Positions 13,425 through 24,132 of a DNA stretch of 64,000 bases are shown here, piece after piece. This stretch comes from Leptodactylus fallax (lineage: Eukaryota; Chordata; Amphibia; Anura; Leptodactylidae). The notes under the pieces were generated by a model. The model had not been told where the DNA came from, made no database searches, and was given only the letters and a program-made list of their open reading frames with translations. Where the stretch lies: assembly GCA_947044405.1 (NCBI GenBank), contig CAMRHE010000021.1, positions 12,012,501 to 12,076,500 of the forward strand. Reading direction: 5' to 3'. The first letter of the stretch is position 1. Every line of letters begins with the position of its first letter. Made by a program: the position numbers and the translations under genes.

Positions 13425-13720
13425 ACCCACTGGGCTATGAAAGCCATGTAATGCCCTTGTCCATAATTGTGGCTCCACGTGTCGATGGTGGCATGCATCT
13501 TTCCCCAAACTGACATATCCCAAATTCTACGATACATGGTGATATAAAGCAGGGACAGCTTTCCTAGAGAAATAATGTCAGCTAGGTATCCTACATTGAG
13601 GTTGATCGCATGCCATCATTTGGCAAAATGCATTGGAATCCACTAACTGGTATGGCAGCAACTGCATCGCCAGCATCTTGGGCAGGTGTAAGTTAAGTTG
13701 CAGAACAACTGTATTGCTGT
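13425..13720 (-). pseudogene. hAT-type transposase fragment
   Basis: On the minus strand the reading from about 13690 down gives LLPYQLVDS..F..MMAC, PS.HYFSRKAVPALY and then WGKMHATIDTWSHNYGQGHY..FIAQW. This matches the hAT transposase order of a 'Vd..gF..Li' block, a 'PSR..fs' block and the 'W.S....Y....aHW' region near the first catalytic Asp (here ATIDTW). It is interrupted by stops and ends where the L1 fragment abuts. A C-terminal hAT piece occurs separately at 31207-31942. Confidence 0.6.
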
Positions 13721-14317
13721 TTCCTTGAGACACATTCCGCTATGGATAACTGATGTTGGTGTGGAAGAAGAGGAGTAGGAAAAACAGTTGGTGATGAAGC
13801 TGATAACGACGACCATGCGCTAGGTGTAGATGTGGCCTGCCTAAAAGGAAGAGTGAGTAGAGTGTGAGTAGAGCAGGAAAAAAAACCTCTAAATAACAGA
13901 GCTTTTTTCAGATTAGCACAGGCTGTGGGACTGTATACTGTATATGAGAAGCAACAAAAAACACATAAGAAAATAATATTTTTTCAGATTACCACACTCC
14001 ATCACACTGCAAGACTGTATTTATGAGCAGCAACAAAATAAAACAAAAAAAAAATATTTTCTTATTACATTACCGATTACCTTGTATAACAGAGTCTAGC
14101 ACAGGTTGCAATACTGTATACATGAGAACTACAACAACAACAAAAAAAAAACTTAAGAAAATAATATTTTTTCACATTACCACACTCCATCACACTGTAT
14201 TGGGTGAGCAGAGCAGAAAAACCCCCATATATAAAAGGGTTTATTTGTTAGATTAGCCCAAGCTGCAAGACTGTATATATTAGCATCAACAAAAATATGC
14301 TTAAGAAAAAAAAAAAA

Positions 14318-14374
14318 AAATGTAATTGCAATAATTTTCTGGGAGAAATACTTCATTTTCTGGAAATAAAGGCC
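14318..14374. repeat. Tc1 end fragment related to the 39971 element
   Basis: 'tgtaattgcaataattttct' followed by 'gggagaaatacttcattttc' is the reverse complement of the subterminal block at about 40008-40054 of the decayed Tc1 copy. Only this end piece is present. Confidence 0.5.
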
Positions 14375-14415
14375 ATTACTGTATAGCTCTATCAGATTTT
14401 TTTTTAGATTAGCAT

Positions 14416-15058
14416 TGTAAGGAGTATTACTTCAGCTGCTTCTTTAAGGTTGCCATGACAACGTGAGAAAGCTTTTGTATTTTTTTACTTCCATGCTTTT
14501 ACCAATTAGCATCTGAAGAGGCCTATACAGTATAAGACCACCCCTTCCTGACACACAGGCTGATTAATTAGTTTGCTATTCCTAGTTTGGCTCTCCATTT
14601 TGTGTGTGTGTACCTGTTTGCTTTGACTTTTGGCTTGCTCCCTGGATACCCTATTTGCCTCCTGATTCTGCTTAGAAGTGCCCGTTTAGATTTGTAACCC
14701 TTGGGTTGTTTTCCAGATATTGCTTTCATCTGCTGATTCTGCCTATTATGTCCTCTCCTGCTTTTGACCCGTACTTGTACGACTTCTCTTGTCTCCACTC
14801 CATTGAGTAAGTTTTAGTGGATTTTGTGTTGGTTTATGTAGCAGTGCATTTATTATTGGTACATCTTTTTGTGTGGTGACAATTCAGATTCCCAGGTTAA
14901 CTACAAGTCCAACTGGCCTCGGGGTTAGCTCTGGTGAAGGTACCTGGGGGTTTGCCTTGCTGAGGTGTGCTAGTTTTCAATAGCTGTCTCTACTGCTCGC
15001 AGTTATCAGCCAACATCCTGCTATTGCTTTTATTGTGGCCTTGCATCTAACCATAACA
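14416..15058. mobile_element. Probable solo LTR (643 bp)
   Basis: Starts TGTAAGGAGT and ends CCATAACA, with AGCAT (14411-14415) and AGCAC (15059-15063) as a 5-bp target duplication carrying one mismatch. It interrupts a satellite unit. No internal retrotransposon coding is present. A Gypsy- or ERV-type origin fits the 4-6-bp duplication and TG...CA ends. Confidence 0.5.
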
Positions 15059-15494
15059 AGCACACTCTGTCACACTGTGTATTTGGTGAGCCGGGCAAAA
15101 GAAAAACAGTTTTATATAACAGAGGTTTTTTTTTTGGATTACTGCAGGCTGTGAGATGGTATATATGACAGCAACAAAGAAAATGCTTAAGAAAAGAATA
15201 ATTTTTTCAGTTTACCACATATCATCACACTGTGTATTAGGTAAGCAGAGCAGAAAAAATCCTTAAACAACAGAATTTTGTTTTAGATTAGCGCAGGTTA
15301 AAAAAAATGTAGGTATGAACACTGCAGAAACAAAAAAAATGCTTAAGAAAATATTTTTTTCAGATTGCCACACTGTGTTTTGGGTGAGCAAAACAGAAAA
15401 AAACCCTTATGTAAAAGATTTTTTTAGACTAGCACAGCCTGCAAGACTTATATATATATATATATATATATATGAGCAGCAAAAAAAAATACTT

Positions 15495-16049
15495 AAGAAA
15501 ATATTGTTTAGTTTCAAAGGTATTTATTGAATTACAACAACTAGGCATAACACAGTGAACGTCACATCAAAATCAAATACAAGCAAAAAATGATACAAGG
15601 AAGGCATCAAACAGCAAGGTAATACAAGATACCAGTATACAAAATACAAGGAAAAAATGAAGGAAACAAATAAAAAGTAAAAAACATGGGAATCAAACTA
15701 GGGTAGGGGAGGAGAGGAAAAGAAAGGCAGTGTTACTACGGGCTTGAGCAGCGAGGAGTGGGTCCGCCTGTGGGGAGGGGGGTGGGGATAGAAGGAGCTC
15801 AATCCAGTACCAGGGCTAAAGTTGGAGACAGTATCGGAGATAGGTGGAAAGGGTATCAGATATAATGGAATTAATTTTCTCGTGAAGCATAATGGTGTTG
15901 ACCCGTTGCAAAACCTCGGTCACTGAGAAAAAAGTTTTTCTCCAGTTGCAGGCAATGTGAATTCGGGAAACCAACAAAATGTATTGTAGTATCTTAAATT
16001 GAGCGTACTTCAAAGAAAGGTGTGTGAGATTAAGAAGAAAATATTGTTT
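15495..16049 (-). mobile_element. 5'-truncated L1/Tx1-like LINE insertion with 15-bp TSD
   Basis: The direct repeat aagaaaatattgttt occurs at 15495-15509 and 16035-16049 and brackets 525 bp. On the minus strand the insert encodes a LINE ORF2 C-terminal tail (ILLVSRIHIACNWRKT then EVLQRVNTIMLHEK), like the 'ar..iA..W' tail of L1-type ORF2, ending at 15816. The rest, toward 15510, is 3' UTR. TSD length and 5' truncation are typical of target-primed insertion. It landed inside the satellite array. Confidence 0.75.
15816..16034 (-). pseudogene. LINE ORF2 C-terminal fragment
   Basis: About 70 codons of the ORF2 tail remain open after 5' truncation, followed by a natural stop at 15816. The start codon of the open frame (16070) lies in the flanking satellite, so the real coding remnant starts at the insertion edge. 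No catalytic residues are included. It resembles the tail in the 42978-43646 insertion only in general pattern. Confidence 0.6.
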
Positions 16050-16158
16050 CAGATTACCACACTCCATCAAACTGTGTATTGGGTGATCAGAGCAGAAAAA
16101 AAAAACCTTTATATAACAGAGGCTTTTTTTTTCTAGATTAGTACTGCCTGCGAGACTG

Positions 16159-17729
16159 TACAGTCATGGCCAAAAGTTTTGAGAATGATACAAATATTAA
16201 TTTTTACAAAGTCTACTGCTTCAGTTTTTCTAATGGCAATTTGCATATACTCCAGAATGTTATAAAGAGTGATCAGCTTAACAGCAATTACTTGCAAAGT
16301 CAATATTTGCCTAGAAAATGAACTTTATCCCCCAAAACACATTTCAACATCATTGCAGCCCTGCCTTAAAAGGACCGCCTAATATCGTTTCAGTGATTGC
16401 TCCATTAACACAGGTGTGGGTGTTGATGAGGACAGGGCTGGAGATCAATCTGTCATGTTTAAGTAAGAATGACACCACTGGACACTTTAAAAGGAGGCTG
16501 GTGCTTGCCATCATTGTTTCTCTTCTGTTAACCATGGTTATCTCTAAAGAAACACGTGCAGTCATCATTGCACTGCACAAAAATGGCCTAACTGGGAAGA
16601 GTATTGCAGCTAGAAAGATTGCACCTCAGTCAACAATCTATCGCATCATCAAGAACTTCAAGGAGAGAGGTTCCATTGGTGCCAAAAAGGCTCCAGGGCG
16701 CCCAAGAAAGACCAGCAAGCGGCAGGACCGTCTCTTAAAAGTGTTTCAGCTGCGGGATCGGGCTACCAGAAGTGCAGAGCTTGCTGAGGAATGGCAGCAG
16801 GCAGGTGTGAGTGCATCTGCACGCACTGTGAGGCGGAGACTCTTGGAGCAAGGCCTGGTCTCAAGGAGGGCAGCAAAGAAGCCACTTCTCTCCCGAAAAA
16901 ACATCAGGGATAGACTGATATTCTGCAAAAGGTACAGGGAGTGGATTGCTGAGGACTGGGGTAAAGTCATTTTCTCTGATGAATCCCCTTTTCGATTGTT
17001 TGGAACATCTGGAAAACAGCTTATTCGGAGAAGAAGAGGTGAGTGCTACCACCAGTCTTGTCTCATGCCAACTGTAAAGCATCCTGAAACCATTCATGTG
17101 TGGGGTTGCTTCTCAGCCAAGGGAATTGGCTCTCTCACAGTCTTGCCTAAAAACACAGCCATGAATAAAGAATGGTACCAGAATGTCCTCCAAGAGCAAC
17201 TTCTCCCAACCGTCCAAGAGCAGTTTGGCGCTCAACAATGCCTTTTCCAGCATGATGGAGCACCTTGCCATAAAGCAAAGGTGATAACTAAATGGCTCAG
17301 GGAACAAAACATAGAGATTTTGGGTCCATGGCCTGGAAACTCCCCAGATCTTAATCCCATTGAGAACTTGTGGTCAATCATCAAGAGACGGGTGGACAAA
17401 CAAAAACCAACAAATTCAGACAAAATTAAAGCATTGATTCTGCAAGAATGGACTGCTATCAGTCAGGATTTGGTCCAGAAGTTGATTGAGAGCATGCCAG
17501 GGAGAATTGCAGAGGTCCTGAAGAAGAAGGGTCAACACTGCAAATATTGACTTGCTGCATTAACTCATTCTAACTGTCAATATAAGCTTCTGTTACTCAT
17601 AATATGAATGCAATTATATTTCTGTATGTGATAAAAACATCTGACAAACACACATAAAAACCAGAGGGCAGCAGATCATGGGAAAATATAATATTTGTGT
17701 CATTCTCAAAACTTTTGGCCATGACTGTA
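16159..17729 (+). mobile_element. Intact Tc1-like DD35E transposon (Traveler-like)
   Basis: TA duplications (16159-16160 and 17728-17729) flank a 1,567-bp element. The terminal inverted repeats start cagtcatggccaaaagtttt and run about 35-40 bp with one or two mismatches (16161-16200 versus 17688-17727). The transposase ORF fills the centre. The near-identical ends, clean TA sites and uninterrupted ORF indicate a young copy. It sits in a satellite unit, splitting the 'gactgta...ttgtgtgag' junction. Confidence 0.95.
16534..17550 (+). CDS. Tc1/mariner DD35E transposase, intact (338 aa)
   Basis: Cuts and reinserts the flanking element at TA; it acts in the nucleus. I chose the ATG at 16534 (context accATGg, protein MVISKETRAV): it gives 338 aa, the usual Tc1 size, whereas the 72-codon upstream extension from 16318 has no family similarity. 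Residues 1-110 form the two helix-turn-helix DNA-binding units, with a GRPR hook at 55-58. The catalytic triad is Asp149 (VIFSDES), Asp241 (FQHDGAPCH) and Glu277 ([12 protein letters not shown]). There are 35 residues between the last two, against 34 in classical Tc1, because GPWPG has one more residue. DD35E spacing is the hallmark of the Traveler group of vertebrate Tc1-like elements; that assignment is inference. No stop, frameshift or missing catalytic residue, so it could encode active enzyme. Confidence 0.95.
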   Translation: MVISKETRAVIIALHKNGLTGKSIAARKIAPQSTIYRIIKNFKERGSIGAKKAPGRPRKTSKRQDRLLKVFQLRDRATRSAELAEEWQQAGVSASARTVRRRLLEQGLVSRRAAKKPLLSRKNIRDRLIFCKRYREWIAEDWGKVIFSDESPFRLFGTSGKQLIRRRRGECYHQSCLMPTVKHPETIHVWGCFSAKGIGSLTVLPKNTAMNKEWYQNVLQEQLLPTVQEQFGAQQCLFQHDGAPCHKAKVITKWLREQNIEILGPWPGNSPDLNPIENLWSIIKRRVDKQKPTNSDKIKALILQEWTAISQDLVQKLIESMPGRIAEVLKKKGQHCKY

Positions 17730-18005
17730 TTGTGTGAGTAGAGCAGGAAAAAAAAAACTTTAAATAATAGAGCTTTTTTCAGATTACCAAAGGCTGTGGG
17801 ACTGTATATTGAATGAACAACATAAAAAGTCTTCAATATAAGAGATTTCAGATACCAGAGCTTCATTTCAGATTAGCGCAGGCGGAATCAGCGCTTTGAT
17901 GATTGGCAATGAGAGGGTTAACTGTTCTTTCTTTTTGTATTAGTGCAGCAATGCTGCTGTCAGGGTCACAGTCACAACAGTTTCACAGCTATTCTCCGTC
18001 ACTTC

Positions 18006-18429
18006 TGAGGGTGGGTTCACACCTGCGCTTCAGTCCGTCCGTTGCCAATCCAGTGAAAATCTCGGCGAACGGGATTGGCATCGGATACAGACCGGTCAGC
18101 AACGCATTGGTTAAAAACCCATTCATTTGAATGGGTTTTTAAAGCAATGCGCGGGTGTGCGCTTACACCCTCTGCGCTGCGAATCCTTTTTTTTTTTTCG
18201 TCGGACACGAAGTCCTGCCTGTCCGACTTTGTTTCCGACGAAAAAAAAGGATTCACAGCGCAGAGGGTGTAAGCGCACACCCGCGCATTGCTTTAAAAAC
18301 CCATTCAAATGAATGGGTTTTTAACCAATGCGTCGCTGACCGGTCTGTATCCGATGCCAATCCCATTCGCCGAGATTTTCACTGGATTGGCAACGGACAG
18401 ACTGGAACGCAGGTGTGAACCCACCCTAA
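18006..18429. mobile_element. Nearly perfect palindromic MITE (418 bp)
   Basis: Ends gggtgggttcacacctgcg and its reverse complement; the two ~200-bp arms (18009-18217 and 18218-18426) are almost fully complementary with only a short asymmetric centre near 18205-18235. Flanks TGA/TAA suggest a 3-bp TWA duplication, as in PIF/Harbinger. Every open frame here is mirrored on the other strand and none is a protein gene. Confidence 0.8.
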
Positions 18430-18447
18430 CATGTATGATTCTATCAC

Positions 18448-18677
18448 TAAGGCTAGGTTCACACCTGCACCCAGTCTCTGCTCGGGGATTCCGTTCCCCA
18501 TTCCGCCTTAAAAATGCAAGCAGGACTTTTCTCTCCGCATTTTTCGGGCGGAAATCGGGCGGAGTCTGTGGTTTTCCGCAGGTAACTGCTTTTTTAAACT
18601 GGTTAGGTTTCCGTTCGTGGGGTCCCCAAGCAGAGCCCACGAACGGAAATCTGAACGCAGCTGTGAACCTAGCGTAA
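18448..18677. mobile_element. MITE with TAA duplication (224 bp)
   Basis: TAA (18448-18450 and 18675-18677) flanks ggctaggttcacacctgc and its inverted copy gcagctgtgaacctagcg. The terminal 'ggttcacac' is shared with 18009-18426, and the pair is separated by only 21 bp. Inner paired blocks include 'ttccgttcgtgg' and 'cacgaacggaaa'. PIF/Harbinger-like by target and termini; no coding. Confidence 0.75.
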
Positions 18678-21394
18678 TCTGCCTGTGATTCATTAAATCT
18701 GACTAAACTGGTATTCTTAAAATTTGCTTGCAATTGTAAGCTTTTCAGAACTGACTGCTCTGTGTGATACAGTGAGATGAATCATAGATCCTTCTCTTTC
18801 TCCACCATATCTGCAAATGCCTCATGATCATGCTTAACCCAGTGGTCCTGGTCTCTGAAGTCCAGCTAATTGTAAATTTACGGCCTGCTCGTCAGAGACA
18901 CTGTGAGCGGGATCGGAAGCAGGTGTTAGCTCTAACTGACAGCTAACACCCTGCTCCATAACCCTTGGTCGGAATTGAGTTCCGATCAGAGGTTTTAACC
19001 CCTTGGATGCCGCGGTCAAACATCACCGCGGCATCCAAGGGGTTCCGCCACATTGCGGCGAGATGTGTGTGTGTGTGGGGGGGGGGGGTCCCGATATCTA
19101 TTTTCTGTAGCCTGGGGTCTGGCCAGTGACCCCAGGCTGCCTGAAGCCCCCACTACCTGGTTGATCCTGCCGGGATGTCAAGAAGTCAGCCAATGCGTCT
19201 ACATCGGCTGACATCGGCTGACATTCCTGTATAGACTGCAATACATGTGTATGCTGTGTATTGCAGTCTATAATACTGAGCCAAGATCAGAGCATCGCTG
19301 GCTCAGGTGTCCTTATAGGACAAGTAAAAAATGTAAAAAAATGTGTAAAAAAAAAAAAAATTAATAAAGTTATAAAGCCCCCAAAAATCCCTTTTCCTAT
19401 ATAACATGAATTATATAAAAAAAAACCTAAAAATTAATAAAAACACATATTTGGTATCGCTGCGTCCGTAACAACCTATACAATAAAACTGATACAATAT
19501 TTAACATACACGGTGAACGTCGAAAAAAAAAAAAATGGAAAAAAAACGCTGGAAGTAATGATTTTTGACTATCTCGCTTACAAAAAAATGCTATAAAAAG
19601 TGATCAAAAACTCATATGTACCTCAAAATAATACCAATAAAAAGCGCATGTCCTCCCGCAAAAAATAAGCCCTAAACTAAGTCTGTCAACCGAAAAATAA
19701 AAATGTTACGCATCTCAGAAGATGGTGATGCAAAAACAATTTATTTATGTCCACAAATGGGTTTTTGTTCTGCAGAATTAATAACGCATAAAAAAACAAT
19801 ATAAATGAGGTATCGCTCACACGCCACACGGCAAAAAAATTAAAAGGTAAAAACCAATTCCAGAATTGATGTTTTTTTTTTAATCCACCCAGAAAGAGTT
19901 AATATAATTGGCTACATCATCAGAAAAATAAAGAAAATATAGCTTGTACAATGTGAAGACAAAATCAGCAAATCATTAGAACAAAACTGGCTGCGGCAGG
20001 AAGGGAATGTATAAGCTATGTGAGCGTATATCAGGGGACACTCCAATTTTAGAGCTTACAAGGGAAAATAAATTAAAAGTGACCCCCAGAGTGACCCCAC
20101 CAATCATAGGAGCTACTAGGGATATAGTAGGGAATTTAGTGTTCCCCATGTACTCCGCACAGCTTACATATTCACTCTTCACCATGTGCTGTGCATTCAC
20201 TGCTGGGATACTAATGCTTTTTACGCCCCATGATAAATTATTTGAGGGGTACAGTTTTCAAAATGGGGTCACTCCCTAGGAGATTCCACTTTACTGGTAC
20301 TTTAGAGGCTCTGCAAACATGACATGGCATCCAGATACCAAACATCTGAATCTGCACTCCAAAAGCCACATAGCGCTCCTTCCGTTTTGTGCCCTGCTGT
20401 GTGCCCAAACTGCAGTTTATGCCCACATGTATGACACTGGTGTACCTGGAATAATGTACTTAATGTCATATGTGGTATAAACTGCTGTTTGGGCACAGCC
20501 GGGCACAGAAGGGAAGGAGCGTTATTTGGTTTTTGGCACACAGATTTAGACAGTTTAGCTTTTGGACACCATGACACACTTGCAGAGCTCCTGAAATGCC
20601 AGTAAAGTGGAATCCCCTGACATGTGACCCTATTTTGGAAACTGCACCCCTGAAGGAATTTATCCAGGGGTACAGTGAGCATTTTTAACCTCCAAATGTT
20701 GCTATAATTTATTTTCCAGAAATGAATACACAGCTGATTGTGAAAGGTGAAAATGGCAATTTTTCCAGGAAAATGTAATTTCAATGCATAATACATTGTG
20801 CCCGGCTTGTATCAGATATGAACGTTCCAAAAGCTGTTGTGCCCGGAATACCCACTTAAGTTTTTAGAGTGTTTGTGCCTGCTGACATAAGCTGGGCATA
20901 AAATATTGGGCACTGAAATAGCATATCTCTGGAAAAATTGCAATTTTCCCTTTTCATTATCAGCTGCGCATTCATTTATTGAAATTAAATGAATGCAACA
21001 CTTAAGGGTTAAGAATGCTCGCTACCCCACTTGATAAATCCCTTCAGGGGTGTAGTTCCCAAAATGGGGTCACAAGTCTGCGGATTCCACTTTACTGGCA
21101 ATTCAGGGGCTCTACAAAAGTGGCATGGTGTCCAAAAACCAAACTGTGCTTCAAAAACCAAAATAGCGCTCCTTCCCTTCTGTGCCCGGCTGTGCCCAAA
21201 CAGCAGTTTATACCCACATATGACATTAAGTACACTACCGTTCAAAAGTTTAGGGTCACCCAGACAATTTTGTGTTTTCCATGAAAACTCACACTTTTAT
21301 TTATCAAATGAGTTGCAAAATCAATAGAAAATATAGTCAAGACATTGACAAGGTTAGAAATAATGATTTTTATTTGAAATAATAATTTTCTCCT

Positions 21395-22831
21395 TCAAAC
21401 TTTGCTTTCGTCAAAGAATGCTCCATTTGCAGCAATTCCAGCATTGCAGACCTTTGGCATTCTAGCTGTTAATTTGCTGAGGTAATCTGGAGAAATTTCA
21501 CCCCATGCTTCCAGAAGCCCCTCCCACAAGTTGGATTGGCTTGATGGGCACTTTTTGCGTACCATACGGTCAAGCTGCTCCCACAACAGCTCAATGGGGT
21601 TGAGATCTGGTGACTGCGCTGGCCACTCCATTACAGATAGAATACCAGCTGCCTGCTTCTTCCCTAAATAGTTCTTGCATAATTTGGAGGTGTGCTATGG
21701 GTCATTGTCTTGTTGTAGGATGAAATTGGCTCCAATCAAGCTCTGTCCACAGGGTATGGCATGGCGTTGCAAAATGAAGTGATAGCCTTCCTTATTCAAA
21801 ATCCCTTTTACCTTGTACAAATCTCCCACTTTACCAGCATCAAAGCAACCCCAGACCATCACATTACTTCCAGCATGCTTGACAGATGGCGTCAGGCACT
21901 CGTCCAGCATCTTTTCAGTTGTTCTGCGTTTCACAAATGTTCTTCTGTGTGATCCAAACACCTCAAACTTCGATTCGTCAGTCCATAACACTTTTTTCCA
22001 ATCTTCCTCTGTCCAATGTCTGTGTTCTTTTGCCCATATTAATCTTTCCTTTTATTAGCCAGCCTGAGATATGGCTTTTTCTTGGCCACTCTGTCCTGAA
22101 GGCCAGCATCCCTGAGTCGCCTCTTCACTGTAGACGTTGACACTGGCGTTTTGCGGGTACTATTTAATGAAGCTGCCAGTTGAGGACCTGTGAGGCATCA
22201 ATTTCTCAAACTAGAGACTCTAATGTACTTGTCTTGTTGCTCAGTTGTGCAGCGGGGCTTCCCACTTCTCTTTCTACTGTGGTAATTTGGGGGGATTTAG
22301 TCTCACAGGCGGCAGCCTCCTGGACTCGACAGCAGTGTAGGCAGTACTGGGTGCCGGAGAAGCAGCATTCAGACGGTGCTAATCCAAAGTAAAATGGCTT
22401 TTATTTCAGCTTACGAATGGAATAAAAAATAACAAACAACCTGGCTCAGTTAGTCCTTTCAGGACCCCAGTGCTCTTGGGACAGACCGCCCGTCCGTCTC
22501 CGACTGGTTCCCTGTCTCCCTGCTTCCTGTAGGTCTCCACAACACTCTTTCCTGCTGCAGACACTCCATCTGGAGTTGGTGCCCCCACCTATGGGTGTGG
22601 CTGAGGAGCCTTTCAAGTCTGGCTCTGGGTCACTCACTAGCACCCTCTGGGTTCACACTCTCACACTACTCTGATTAGAGCCTGTTTGTGCTGGCCTCTG
22701 AAGGGAGTAGTACACACTGTTGTAGGAAATCTTCAGTTTCTTGGCAATTTCTCGCATGGAATAGCCTTCATTTCTAAGAACAAGAATAGACTGTCAAGTT
22801 TCACATGAAAGTTCTCTTTTTCTGGCCATTT
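21395..22831 (-). pseudogene. Tc1 transposase, multiply broken, LTR-interrupted
   Basis: Minus-strand fragments: a catalytic-core piece with LWTDESKFEVFG (first Asp), VMVWGCFDAG and LQQDNDP (second Asp) at 21695-21991; then [17 protein letters not shown] (Glu) at 21395-21631, ending in a stop after the ...FFDESKV tail. A stop and frame change separate the two. The N-terminal DNA-binding half (about 22040-22831) is degraded and split by the LTR at 22278-22665. Start region inferred near 22830 (cattttgaga context). Not functional. Confidence 0.85.
22274..22669. mobile_element. Solo LTR (388 bp) inside Tc1
   Basis: CTAC duplications (22274-22277 and 22666-22669) flank an insert starting TGTGGTAATTTGG and ending CACTCTCACA. 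Removing it rejoins the Tc1 sequence 'tttctactctgattagagcc'. TG...CA ends with a 4-bp TSD fit a Gypsy-type LTR. An AATAAA is at 22421-22426. No internal region remains, so this is a product of LTR-LTR recombination. Confidence 0.85.
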
Positions 22832-24100
22832 TGAGAGTTTAATTGAACCAACAAATGTAATGCTCCAGATTCTCAACTAGCTCAAAGGAAAGTTAGTTTT
22901 ATAGCTTCTCTAACCAGCAAAACTGTTTTCAGCTGTGCTAACATACTTGCACAAGGGTTTTCAAGGGTTTTCTAAACATCCATTAGCCTTCTTACACAGT
23001 TAGTAAACACAATGTACCATTAGAACACTGAAGTGATGGTTGTTGGAAATGGGCCTCTATACACCTATGTAGATATTACATTAAAAACCAGACGTTTGCA
23101 GCTAGAATAGTCATTTACCACATTAACAATGTATAGAGTTTATTTCTGATTCATTTAATGTTATCTTCATTGAAATAAACTGTGCTTTTCTTTCAAAAAT
23201 AAGGAAATTTCTAAGTAACCCTAAACTTTTGAACGGTAGTGTACGTTATCCTGGGTACACCAGTGTCATACATGTGGGCATAAACTGCAGTTTGGGTACA
23301 CAGCAGGGGGCAGATGTGAAGGAGCGCTATGTGGCTTTTGGAGCATAGATTTAGATTCTTGGATTTTGGACACTATGTCATATTGGCAAAGACCCTAAAA
23401 TTGCTCCTACAAAATGGGGTCACTTCTTGGGGAATTCCAATTTACTGGCACCTCTGCAAAAACATGGCGTCCAGAAAGTCCCTCTAAATCTGTACTCCAA
23501 AAGCTAAAAAGCGCAGTGCTCCTTCCCTTCTGAGCCCTGCTGTGTGCCCAAGCAGCAGTTTACACCCACATATAACATTTTTTTTGTACCCGGGATAGCC
23601 CACTTAATAGTTTTAGGAGTGCGTGTCTCTGATGCCACAAAGTGGGTACAACGTATTGGGCACCAAAATGGCATATTTATTTAAAATTGTCAATTTTCAA
23701 TTTGTACATTAATTTTTGGGAAGCATTTTTAGGCTCAAAATGATAATACCCTTTGATACATTCCTCGAGGGGTGTAGTTTCTAAAATGGGGTCACTTTTG
23801 AGGGATTTACATTGTATTGGTACTTTAGGGGCTCTGCAAATGCAACATGACACCTGAAAACTATTCCAGCAAAATCTGCCCTCCTAAAGCCAAATAGCGC
23901 TCTTTCCATTCTGAGCCCCACCATGTTCCCATACAGCAGATTATAATCACATATGGGGCATTTCTGTGTTCAGGAGAAATTGTGTAACAAACTGTGGGTT
24001 TTTTTCTTCTTCATCCCCTTGTAAAAATTAAAAAATATTAAAAATATTAAAAAATTAAAAATAGAAATACTGAATTTCCCCATTGTGGGACTATTAAAGG

Positions 24101-24132
<32 letters not shown>

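Larger units (their letters stand above)
13860..17895. repeat. Satellite-like array, ~160-bp unit, invaded by other elements
   Basis: Degenerate units carry 'gtgagcagagcagaaaaa', 'ttttttcagattagcacagg', 'ctgcaagactgtatatatga', 'gcagcaacaaaaa', 'cttaagaaaataat' and 'ccacactccatcacactg'. Unit landmarks lie near 13863, 14012, 14198, 15080, 15236, 15379, 16077 and 17728. The array is split by a solo LTR (14416-15058), a LINE 3' end (15510-16034) and a DD35E transposon (16161-17727). A TA microsatellite is at 15449-15472. Confidence 0.75.
21231..23243 (-). mobile_element. Tc1-type transposon with nested solo LTR
   Basis: TA duplications (21231-21232 and 23242-23243) flank inverted ends starting cactaccgttcaaaagttta. 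Total 2,009 bp; without the 388-bp LTR and its duplicated CTAC it is about 1.62 kb, normal for Tc1. The transposase pseudogene is on the minus strand. It interrupts a unit of the surrounding tandem array. Confidence 0.93.

Noticed and set aside
16318..16533. N-terminal extension of the DD35E transposase
   Set aside because: The 72 codons before the ATG at 16534 are not transposase-like, and the shorter protein has the normal length and a good initiation context.
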